This document shows, in pieces, positions 1 to 5,950 of a stretch of DNA of 6,699 nt. The DNA comes from Phycisphaerae bacterium (GTDB taxonomy: Bacteria; Planctomycetota; Phycisphaerae; UBA1845): positions 1 to 6,699 of the forward strand of contig JAJDDU010000248.1 in assembly GCA_029260155.1 (NCBI GenBank), given 5' to 3'. The stretch's first letter is position 1; every line of letters begins with the position of its first letter. The notes beneath the pieces were generated by a model. The model did not search any database. It saw only the letters and a list, made by a program, of their open reading frames with translations, and was not told where the DNA came from. The position numbers were made by a program, and so were the translations under genes.

Positions 1-455
1 ACGCCGAGAATCTGCGCGAAGCGCGTCGATGCATACAATGGATGAAGGTCGTGGCCTACCGCTTTGATCGGCCCAGGACACGCGTCGCGAATGGCATCAA
101 CCGTGTGGCGGAATTCAAGGTAATCGCCGGCCACGGAAAGATCGGCATGGGAGCGGCTCAGCCATCCGGCGCCCTCGTGCAAAAGGCACACCGTGTTCTT
201 CAACTCGCCGCCGACTGCCAGCGTGTGTGTGGCCGCAGCCGGCATGACACGCACACGCTTTTCGAAGATACTGTCGAAGCTTCCGGGAGTGGATTCACCG
301 GCGGCGGGCGTAAGCGGTGACAATGGTGATCGCTGACCCGACATGCGTCCAAACCCGTGTTTTGCGCGGTACGCCGCCCTACCAGGGACTTCCAATCCGC
401 CCGGCGCGGGCGGGGCAGGTCGCCATCCGCGACGCCCAATCAACCAGTTTAGCAT
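1..455 (-). CDS. hypF: HypF-type Kae1-like carbamoyltransferase, partial (C-terminal part off the left edge)
   Basis: HypF makes the carbamoyl group that becomes the CN ligands of the [NiFe] active site. Read on the minus strand, this frame is open from a TAA at 549-551 to the left edge. It contains the block LAVGGELKNT (codons from 221 down), then CLLHEGAGWLS..ADL, and DLHPLYASTRFAQ (from 50 down). These match the start of the HypF C-terminal Kae1-like (ASKHA-fold) domain, which in the family reads LGGELKNTFCL...S.HIGDL...DLHP.Y.ST. Only about 78 residues precede LAVGG if the ATG at 455 is used; ATG 344 and ATG 245 are alternatives and none has a clear ribosome site. Normal HypF has about 390 residues of acylphosphatase, zinc-finger and YrdC domains there. 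So this is a stand-alone Kae1-like version, or a gene whose N-terminal half is elsewhere. Cognate function in the nearby hydrogenase operon is inferred. The family assignment is fairly sure; the start is not. Confidence 0.8.
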   Translation of the reverse strand, partial: MLNWLIGRRGWRPAPPAPGGLEVPGRAAYRAKHGFGRMSGQRSPLSPLTPAAGESTPGSFDSIFEKRVRVMPAAATHTLAVGGELKNTVCLLHEGAGWLSRSHADLSVAGDYLEFRHTVDAIRDACPGPIKAVGHDLHPLYASTRFAQILG

Positions 456-645
456 GAATCGTAGTGGTTTGGAACGCTGAATCGTCGGATTCTCGCCGCA
501 TGCAGCGTGTTTACTTGTGCGACGATTTTGGTTGTATGAGTCAGTGGCTTAATATATAAGGGGATATATGGATTAGGGGCACCCGTGTCTCGCTTGGCGG
601 AGATGTCTACTCGGTAGCCTCGACACACCAGTACGGGAGATGACC
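456..645. promoter_or_regulatory. Divergent intergenic region with an AT-rich island
   Basis: This 190-bp gap separates the minus-strand HypF-like gene from the plus-strand selenoprotein candidate, so it should hold promoters for both. The surrounding DNA is GC-rich, but 549-570 reads TTAATATATAAGGGGATATA, an obvious AT-rich island that could supply one or two -10 elements. TTGGTT at 528-533 is a possible -35 partner for the plus strand, at a loose spacing of 19 nt. I see no convincing operator or riboswitch. No boxes can be assigned firmly. Confidence 0.35.
635..639 (+). promoter_or_regulatory. Ribosome binding site that fixes the start at 646
   Basis: GGGAG lies 6 nt before ATG 646. The downstream alternative ATG at 829 is preceded by a pyrimidine-rich stretch (CTCAATCTCCTA) with no Shine-Dalgarno. 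This favours translation starting at 646, upstream of the in-frame TGA. Confidence 0.65.
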
Positions 646-2133
646 ATGCCGATTCACCATAGGTTTACCAAGGATGATCTTCGCATCGCCGGCGTGCTGG
701 CAGCGATGGTCTTGGTGGCTGCGATTCCGTTGTGCGTATCCGCGGCGGATCGGGTCGTGATCTGTGAAGAGTTTACTTCTGTCACGTGACCGTATTGCCC
801 GCGCGCGGGTTCCGCGCTCAATCTCCTAATGGACAACTATCCGGGTTCGTTCACGTTCGTTCAGATTCACCTCGGCGACGCTTACGCGATCTCCTGGTCG
901 GGACCGAGAGCGGCGTTCTACCATGTCGACGGTACGCCGACGGCGTGGTTCGATGCGGCCATTCCGCGCGTCGGCGCATCGTCGAGTGATGCAGCGCAGT
1001 ACAACCTCTACCGTTCGTCATATCTGTCGCGCATGGGCGTATCGACGGACGTCACGATGGAGCTAACCGGCGACCCAATCGACGCAGACACCTACAACAT
1101 TAAGGCGGAAGTCTGCATCGAGGAGGGCGGAGTCGGCAAGACGATGCGCGTCCACGTTGTGCAGGTCCTAGACTACTGGCCCCCTTCGCCGAGCTACAGT
1201 CGCAACGGTTTGAAGCAGGCGGCCAACTCCGAAGATGTCACGTTGGCGGCCGGCGAATGCGCGGTCGTCGAGGGAGTGTTTTCGTTCGACAGCACGAGTA
1301 TGGCCAACGAAGAGAACATAAAGATGATCGCCTGGGCCCAGCAGCCGTTCGGCTCCGCGCCGGCGGAGGCATTCCAAAGCGCGTGGATGGGCTGGCCGTT
1401 CCCCCTGTCGCTTCATCCGGGCGATCTTGACGAGGACGGAGACGTCGATGTTGTTGATTTCGATGGTGTCATGACGTGTTCGGGCGGCCCGGGCGAGACG
1501 ACGCCGCCGTCCGGGTGCACTGAGGAGGCCTTCGAGGCGGCGGACTTCGATCATGACGGCGACGTGGACTTTGCCGACGTCGCGGAATTCCAAGTCGCGT
1601 TCAGCGGTCCCTGCGGTCTCGATATCACGCAGCATCCGTTGATGGCCACGGCCTGCGTTGGGAGCTCGGCTGTTTTCGAGGTGGCCGTTGAGGGGCATGT
1701 CACGCACTACCAGTGGCAGCACGACGGCGCCGACATCCCCGGTGCCAACGGTCCGATACTGGACATCGCATCCGTGGCATCGGCGTCGGCGGGCAGCTAC
1801 TCGGTTCTGGTGAGCGACCCGTGTCAGACGATCGAGTCCGATGCAGCCCAGCTCATGGTGTTCGCGAACGCGCCGGGCATTACGAACGACCCGGCCAGCG
1901 GTGACTACTGCTCTGGCGATGCGATCTTCATGATCGTGATGACCAGCAACGCGGAGGACTTTCAGTGGTACAAGGACGGCGAGCCAATCGCGGGGGCCAG
2001 TAGCGCGTTCTTCGCGGTGGCCAACGCACAGCCGAGCGACTCGGGAATCTACCACGTGGAGGCGACGAATCCGTGCGGGTCGACGTCCTCCGGAGACGCC
2101 GTCGTTACGGTCATTGACTGCGCCGCCCCGTAG
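646..2133 (+). CDS. Candidate exported selenoprotein: Omp28/thioredoxin-like UPYC domain + dockerin-like + two Ig-like domains
   Basis: Read from ATG 646 the frame gives a Sec signal peptide (hydrophobic core about residues 14-30, likely cleavage near VSA-A34). Then comes VVICEEFTSVT, an in-frame TGA (codon 48, 787-789), and PYCPRAGSALNLLMDNYPGS, continuing without another stop to TAG at 2131-2133, for 495 residues. EEFT..x-C-x-x-C-P followed by a GTPT cis-proline (P98) is the Omp28/thioredoxin-fold pattern. The TGA occupies the first cysteine of C-P-Y-C, giving U48-P-Y-C51. Residues about 35-250 form the redox domain. A dockerin-like pair of Ca loops spans 260-323 (DLDEDGDVD, DFDHDGDVD). Two Ig-like domains lie at about 325-406 and 410-492, each with paired cysteines. 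The role is inferred to be extracytoplasmic thiol/selenol redox chemistry or disulfide handling on a surface-displayed protein; the substrate is unknown. Alternatives are a nonsense mutation or a base-call error at 789. Starting at 829 would remove both the signal peptide and the active site, so I reject that start. Confidence 0.75.
794..822 (+). promoter_or_regulatory. Putative bacterial SECIS hairpin downstream of UGA 787-789
   Basis: GCGCGG (803-808) pairs perfectly with CCGCGC (812-817) around a GUU loop (809-811). A lower stem AUUG (794-797) / CAAU (819-822) can form below an asymmetric internal loop of 5 nt and 1 nt. Bacterial SECIS elements are small hairpins directly after the UGA with G, often GU, at the start of the apical loop. 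Numbering the U of UGA as 1, the loop G and U here fall at 23 and 24, the positions I recall as critical (G23, U24) in E. coli fdhF. There is no bulged U at position 17; the internal loop may take that place. A competing fold exists, because CCCGCGCGCGGG (798-809) is itself palindromic. Confidence 0.55.
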
Positions 2134-2168
2134 GCAACGCGGCCAGTCCCAAGCCAAAGACGTTCAAC

Positions 2169-2208
2169 CACGCCCCGCTTTTCGATGCAAATCGAGAAGC
2201 GGGGCGTG
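2169..2208. terminator. Strong hairpin between convergent genes, GCAA loop
   Basis: Arms 2169-2186 and 2191-2208 form an 18-bp inverted repeat with a single imperfect position. On the plus strand that position is a G-U wobble; on the minus strand it is an A-C mismatch. The loop is GCAA, a GNRA tetraloop on the plus strand. It lies 35 bp after the plus-strand stop and 29 bp beyond the minus-strand stop, so it probably ends both transcripts. There is no U-tract on either side, so it may act as a bidirectional block or as a 3'-end stabiliser rather than a classical intrinsic terminator. Confidence 0.7.
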
Positions 2209-2237
2209 CCACGCATCGGGTGGACGCATCCGACTGC

Positions 2238-3008
2238 TCAGCCGGTGAAGTTCAGCGTGAACCGGGAGAAGTCGAGCAGATCAACATCGCCGTCGTCATC
2301 GAGGTCGGAAGCGTCGAACGCCTGCTGATCGCAGTCGGGTTGCGGGTCGTTTCCCGCGGGACCGGCTACGCAAGGGCCGAACATGCCGTAGTCGAAAAGG
2401 TCGACATCCCCGTCTTCGTCCAGGTCGCCCGGCGTGATGTAATCCGTCACGCGCAGGTAGAAGTGCTCCTCGGCGTAGTACAGATCGCTCGTTTCGGCGA
2501 GCTTGCCAGCCAGCGCAAAGACCAAGTCGTAGTAATCGTTGGGTGTTGACGCGTCCACACCGATCTCGAACGTAAACGTGGAAGGCCCCGTCTCCCAAGC
2601 ATGGCGGTATGCGGGGTCGGTGAAATGGTCGCCCGGGTCACGCCACTGCACCCAACTGCAATCACCAGTATAGGTAAGGTGCCCACCGTTCTCGACCCCG
2701 GCAAAGCCGAAGCGCTTCAACGCGACAGCGTACGTGTCGCCATCCGCTAGGCCGGTGATTTGCGCCGAGAGCGTTACGCTCGTTCCACGTACGACGCGGA
2801 AGACGTTCAACGTTCCGCGGTCAGTGGCGCCGGTCACGGTTTCGTCAGGATCGGCGATGGTGTCGAAATCGAACGTAAACAGCGCGTCGGATGTCAGCAC
2901 GTCGTGGCAGCTTAGGCAGTTGCTTCCCCACGGTGGCGCGGCCTCACCGGTTGACGGGACAACGAGTGCCCCCACGAGCAGGCCGATTCCGATGGAAAGA
3001 CGATTCAT
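2238..3008 (-). CDS. Secreted single-heme CxxCH protein with dockerin-like C terminus
   Basis: The protein has 256 residues with a Sec signal peptide (hydrophobic residues 6-17, likely cut near GEA-A24). A CLSCH motif (C31, C34, H35) close to the mature N terminus should bind one covalent heme c. A beta-rich middle (about 60-190) contains G.SVTLSAQITGLADGDTYAV, loosely like reeler or other beta-sandwich domains placed after a CxxCH in secreted bacterial proteins; I cannot name the family. Residues 195-243 hold two Ca-binding loops (DLDEDGDVD, DLDDDGDVD) of the dockerin type. It starts 4 bp after the maturation protease, so it is co-transcribed with the hydrogenase. It may be an electron-transfer or surface-attachment partner, but that is inference from position. 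The distal heme ligand is unclear; H110, H128, H136 and H182 are candidates. Confidence 0.85.
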   Translation of the reverse strand: MNRLSIGIGLLVGALVVPSTGEAAPPWGSNCLSCHDVLTSDALFTFDFDTIADPDETVTGATDRGTLNVFRVVRGTSVTLSAQITGLADGDTYAVALKRFGFAGVENGGHLTYTGDCSWVQWRDPGDHFTDPAYRHAWETGPSTFTFEIGVDASTPNDYYDLVFALAGKLAETSDLYYAEEHFYLRVTDYITPGDLDEDGDVDLFDYGMFGPCVAGPAGNDPQPDCDQQAFDASDLDDDGDVDLLDFSRFTLNFTG

Positions 3009-3012
3009 GCTA

Positions 3013-3504
3013 CTACTCCATCTCCATCAGGACTAAGGCGATGATTTTCGGCAGAATACGCGCGATGTCCGGCGACAATTCCAAGCCACTGCGCAGATCG
3101 TGCGGTGCAACGCCGATTACGACGACCTCCTCGGGCTCGACACCCAGGTGCCGAGCGGCAGTCAGAGCTTCCGTGAATCCGACCTCGTGCATCGAGACGT
3201 TGGGACAGGCAGACGGAGCGAGGTCTTCCGATCCCAAGCGAACCACCGTGCCGGGTTCGTACGCTCCGTCGATCGCGTCGACGACGATTACCCTGCGGCG
3301 GTCGGCCAGCACGTCGAGCAGATCGAGACCGGCGGTGGCGCCATCGAAAAGCTCCACATGCGGCGGCAGGGCCAGATGGTCCATGGCTTCTATGACGCGA
3401 ACGCCGACACCCTCGTCACGGAGCAGAATGTTGCCCAACCCAAGCACGAGTGTCGGGCACCGTTCCGTTTGTGCGGCGCCAAGTTGTTCCGTCTGCAAGT
3501 GCAT
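3013..3504 (-). CDS. hyaD: [NiFe]-hydrogenase maturation endopeptidase (M52, HyaD/HybD type)
   Basis: This protein cleaves the C-terminal extension of the hydrogenase large subunit after nickel insertion, the last step of active-site assembly; it acts in the cytoplasm. It has 163 residues, the usual size. The family motif GLGN..L.RDEGVGV is at 22-35 with E31. VVDA is at 74-77 with D76, and SMHEVGF is at 104-110 with H106. E31, D76 and H106 are the three expected nickel-sensing ligands. DGATAG (54-59) is the usual DG.T.G segment. It lies 18 bp after the large subunit gene, its presumed substrate, and 4 bp before the next gene. The N terminus has about 16 residues before the core; a slightly later start is possible, but no better ATG lies before the GLGN motif. 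Confidence 0.95.
   Translation of the reverse strand: MHLQTEQLGAAQTERCPTLVLGLGNILLRDEGVGVRVIEAMDHLALPPHVELFDGATAGLDLLDVLADRRRVIVVDAIDGAYEPGTVVRLGSEDLAPSACPNVSMHEVGFTEALTAARHLGVEPEEVVVIGVAPHDLRSGLELSPDIARILPKIIALVLMEME
3016..3019 (-). promoter_or_regulatory. Ribosome binding site for the secreted heme protein, inside the protease 3' end
   Basis: On the minus strand GGAG lies 7 nt before the ATG at 3008, embedded in the last Met-Glu codons of the protease gene. This supports the chosen start and close translational linkage of the two genes. Confidence 0.6.
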
Positions 3505-3522
3505 GCGATCGTCCAGCTCGTC

Positions 3523-4971
3523 TCAGGCAATGCCGGGTTGTATCAGCACCTTCGTCCCGCGCGCGCGGTCGTCCGGTCTTGCCAAATGCACTCCGCAAGC
3601 CAGGCAGGGATCGAACGAGTGCACAACGCGCAGCACCTCGATGGGCTGCTCCAGATCCGCAACGGGTGTGCCAATCAGGGCGGCTTCGGTCGGTCCCAAC
3701 TGATCGAGGTCATCGCGCGGCGAGGTGTTCCACGCAGTTGGCGTCACGACCTGATACCGGGAGATCGTGCCGTCGGTGATTTCCATCCAATGTCCGAGGG
3801 CGCCGCGCGGCGCTTCGGTAAGGCCCACGCCGGTCGCAGTTTGCGGCAGTGAGGGCTCCGCGTAGCCCGAAGCGCCGACCTCCAATTCGTCGAGCCAACC
3901 GTCCATCGCGTCGGCGATCACCTTGGTTTCCAACGCTCGCGCCGCGAGCCGATCGAGCACGGAGATGCCGTTGGTGTAGTCACCGTTTATCCACATCCGG
4001 GCCAGTGGTCCCAACTCGTGAACCTGGTCGCCGTACCGCGGCGCTTTGCACCAGGAATAGGCACTCGGTTTGTCCGGGTCCGGGTCGGTAACGCCGTCCG
4101 CAGGGTTCAGCGTGCCGGTGGCCTCGGTGTACCAGGAATACTTAACGTGCTCGTTGATCTCGGCGAGGTTCATTTGACCGGTCGTGCCGTCGGTGTACCG
4201 CCCAGGTGCAAACAGCTTGTTGTTGCCGCTCGCGTCCAGATCAAAAGCCCCGTATGCGAGGAGGTTGCCGCAGCCTGTACCGATCTCGTAGTATTCCGGG
4301 AACAATCCTGCAACCGCCAGCACATCGGGGACGTAAACGTTGTCGACGAACGCGCGTGCCTCGTCTAGGAGGCTGCGGAAACTTGCGATCTTCTCCGCCG
4401 AAACAACTTCAGTGCAACCACCGGCCACGAACGACGAAACGCACGGCAGCTTCCCGCCGAAAAGAGCGCCCATTTGATGCGTCTTTCGTCGCATTTCCAA
4501 CGCTGCGACGTAGTGACCCACAAGCGTCTGGGCCAGCGTTCCACCCACCATGTCCGGCGTGACGTAGCGCGGTGCCCACGGTGCGATGTCGAGGATTCCG
4601 GTGGTGTCGATGTAGTCCAGGGCGGTCAGATGGTAGAAGTGCAGGATGTGTGACTGAACGAAGTTGGCACCGAGCACGAGGTTCCGCATCAGGCGACCGT
4701 TCTCCGGCACGGTGACTCCGAATGCATCGTCCAGATTCCGGCACGAGGCCATCGCGTGAGACACCGGGCAGACACCGCAAATGCGCTGCGATAGCATGGC
4801 CGCGTCGCGCGGATCGCGCCCCTGAAGGATGATCTCGAACCCGCGGAACATGGTCCCGGAACTCTTGGCGTCGATGACCTGTTGCTCGCCCTTGACGGTA
4901 TCGACGGTCACCTCGATTTCGAGGTGCCCTTCGATACGCGTGACGGGATCGAGTTTGATTGTTGTTGGCAT
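3523..4971 (-). CDS. hyaB: [NiFe]-hydrogenase large (catalytic) subunit, group 1 type
   Basis: It carries the Ni-Fe(CN)2CO centre that splits or makes H2. It has 482 residues. VTRIEGHLEIEV lies near the N terminus. The first ligand motif, RICGVCPVSHAMAS, supplies C65 and C68. EAPRGALGHW, conserved in uptake enzymes, is in the C-terminal third. The second ligand motif, HSFDPCLACGVH, supplies C456 and C459. After H462 comes a 20-residue tail that the M52 protease next door should remove. C456 is an ordinary cysteine codon, so this is not a [NiFeSe] enzyme. There is no signal peptide, as expected for a subunit exported by the Tat pathway with the small subunit. A weak GAGAG lies 8 nt before ATG 4971. 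The symbol follows the hya scheme; hyn or hup names would be equally valid because the subgroup is not resolved. Confidence 0.97.
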   Translation of the reverse strand: MPTTIKLDPVTRIEGHLEIEVTVDTVKGEQQVIDAKSSGTMFRGFEIILQGRDPRDAAMLSQRICGVCPVSHAMASCRNLDDAFGVTVPENGRLMRNLVLGANFVQSHILHFYHLTALDYIDTTGILDIAPWAPRYVTPDMVGGTLAQTLVGHYVAALEMRRKTHQMGALFGGKLPCVSSFVAGGCTEVVSAEKIASFRSLLDEARAFVDNVYVPDVLAVAGLFPEYYEIGTGCGNLLAYGAFDLDASGNNKLFAPGRYTDGTTGQMNLAEINEHVKYSWYTEATGTLNPADGVTDPDPDKPSAYSWCKAPRYGDQVHELGPLARMWINGDYTNGISVLDRLAARALETKVIADAMDGWLDELEVGASGYAEPSLPQTATGVGLTEAPRGALGHWMEITDGTISRYQVVTPTAWNTSPRDDLDQLGPTEAALIGTPVADLEQPIEVLRVVHSFDPCLACGVHLARPDDRARGTKVLIQPGIA

Positions 4972-4976
4972 GACGG

Positions 4977-5012
4977 CGACTCTCAGTCGGGTGTTGTCAG
5001 ATTTCGACTCTC
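4977..5012 (-). repeat. Short direct repeat in the small-large subunit gap
   Basis: On the minus strand GAGAGTCG occurs twice, at 5012-5005 and 4984-4977, within the 46-bp gap between the two hydrogenase subunit genes. The second copy overlaps the weak Shine-Dalgarno of the large subunit. It may be chance or a remnant of a small duplication; no function is evident. Confidence 0.3.
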
Positions 5013-5017
5013 GGTTA

Positions 5018-5950
5018 TCAGCTTTCCTGCACCGGCGGTGGTAGCTCCACGAAGAACGGCGACATGCCGTCCGGGTAACTCGGCTCGACGCAACCGAGAC
5101 ACGGGCTCTGCGATTCGATGCACCAATTCACGCCGTACTCTCCGGGTCCGCTGCTGTTCCACTTGCGGACGTAACAGTCCGCGTGGGTGTGTTTGCCCTT
5201 GCAGCCCAAACGCTCCATGCAGCCCTCTTCGCCGAGCTTGGTCGCGAAGACCGTCTCGCCGCAAACGAGACCGCGCTTGAAGCAGTTGTGGTGGATTTGC
5301 TTTCCGAAGAACTGGAGCGGACGCCGGTGTTCGTCCAGCGGCGGCACGTGCCCATTGGTCAGCAAGTATGCTACGGTTCCGACGATCCAATCGGGATGAC
5401 ACGGGCATCCGGGCACGTTGATCAGGCGCGGGTCGCTGCCGAGCACCTCGCCGACGCCCTTTGCATTCGTCGGATTAGGAGCAGCCGCCGTGCAGCCCCC
5501 AAACGTCGCACACGCCCCGACCGCCATGATGAAGCCGGCGTTTTCAGCGAAGCTCATGACACCGTCGTACATCGACATCCCCGGCCAAAGCCGGCAATAC
5601 CGGCCCTCCGCGCCCGTCGGAATCGCACCCTCGATCACCAGTACGTACCCCGGAACGACGGACGCAGCCTCCGCGGCCGAGACGGCCAAGTCGCCCGCCG
5701 AGGCCATCACGGTGTTGTGGAAATCGAGTTCGATCGTGTTTAGCAGCAACTCGTCGAAGCTCGCGTAGTGAATTGTATTAAGTAGCGAGACCGTGCATCC
5801 GTCACAGCCCTGCCCCTGAAGCCAGATGACGCGCGGTCCGTTGCTTTCGAGCAGCGTGTCCCGCAACCCCGCGAGGGCGGCGGGCGCCATTTTTCCCGAC
5901 GCCGCTGCTGCGGCCGCTGCCTTTAGAAAATCACGTCGGCTGATTCTCAT
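5018..5950 (-). CDS. hyaA: [NiFe]-hydrogenase small subunit, Tat-exported, with a Cys-ligated medial cluster
   Basis: It is the electron-transfer subunit with three FeS clusters. It has 310 residues. The N terminus SRRDFLKAA (4-12) is a textbook twin-arginine signal, followed by an Ala-rich core. Proximal-cluster cysteines are C49, C52 (GCDGC), C147 and C182. Distal ligands are H220, C223, C244 and C250. Medial-cluster cysteines are C259, C284 and C287, plus C277 in NWC, where most enzymes have NWP. A 7-residue insertion (SSGPGEY) lies between C259 and NWC. C153 and C184 are additional cysteines beside the proximal ligands. The CTCC pattern of six-Cys O2-tolerant enzymes is absent (CDGC here). 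The C terminus ends soon after the last cluster without a hydrophobic anchor, unlike membrane-bound types. It starts in a 4-nt ATGA overlap with the upstream cytochrome gene, which implies translational coupling. Confidence 0.96.
   Translation of the reverse strand: MRISRRDFLKAAAAAAASGKMAPAALAGLRDTLLESNGPRVIWLQGQGCDGCTVSLLNTIHYASFDELLLNTIELDFHNTVMASAGDLAVSAAEAASVVPGYVLVIEGAIPTGAEGRYCRLWPGMSMYDGVMSFAENAGFIMAVGACATFGGCTAAAPNPTNAKGVGEVLGSDPRLINVPGCPCHPDWIVGTVAYLLTNGHVPPLDEHRRPLQFFGKQIHHNCFKRGLVCGETVFATKLGEEGCMERLGCKGKHTHADCYVRKWNSSGPGEYGVNWCIESQSPCLGCVEPSYPDGMSPFFVELPPPVQES

Noticed and set aside
42..320. Plus-strand open frame of 92 codons near the left edge
   Set aside because: It is antisense to the HypF-like frame, which shows clear family motifs.
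200..439. Minus-strand open frame of 79 codons
   Set aside because: It is a different frame from the one carrying LAVGGELKNT and DLHP; its translation has no recognisable pattern.
787..789. Genome-wide reassignment of UGA to an amino acid
   Set aside because: TGA closes the multiheme cytochrome, small subunit and large subunit genes in this window at the expected family ends.
829..2133. Gene start at ATG 829 (434-residue protein)
   Set aside because: There is no Shine-Dalgarno, no signal peptide on a protein with clear extracellular domains, and the thioredoxin-like domain would lose its CxxC. The same frame extends upstream to a well-placed ATG at 646 through one TGA.
1168..2157. Long minus-strand open frame of 329 codons
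   Set aside because: It is antisense to the secreted plus-strand gene, Arg/Val-rich with no recognisable motif; GC-rich coding DNA commonly gives such shadows.
3592..3615. [NiFeSe] hydrogenase with Sec in the large subunit
   Set aside because: The C-terminal ligand motif reads DPCLAC with ordinary cysteine codons.
3100..3852. Plus-strand open frames over the protease and large subunit genes
   Set aside because: They are antisense to two confidently identified hydrogenase genes and have no motifs.
5789..5815. O2-tolerant six-cysteine proximal cluster
   Set aside because: The first motif is CDGC, not CxCC, so one of the two required supernumerary cysteines is missing, and C153 is off by one from the other.
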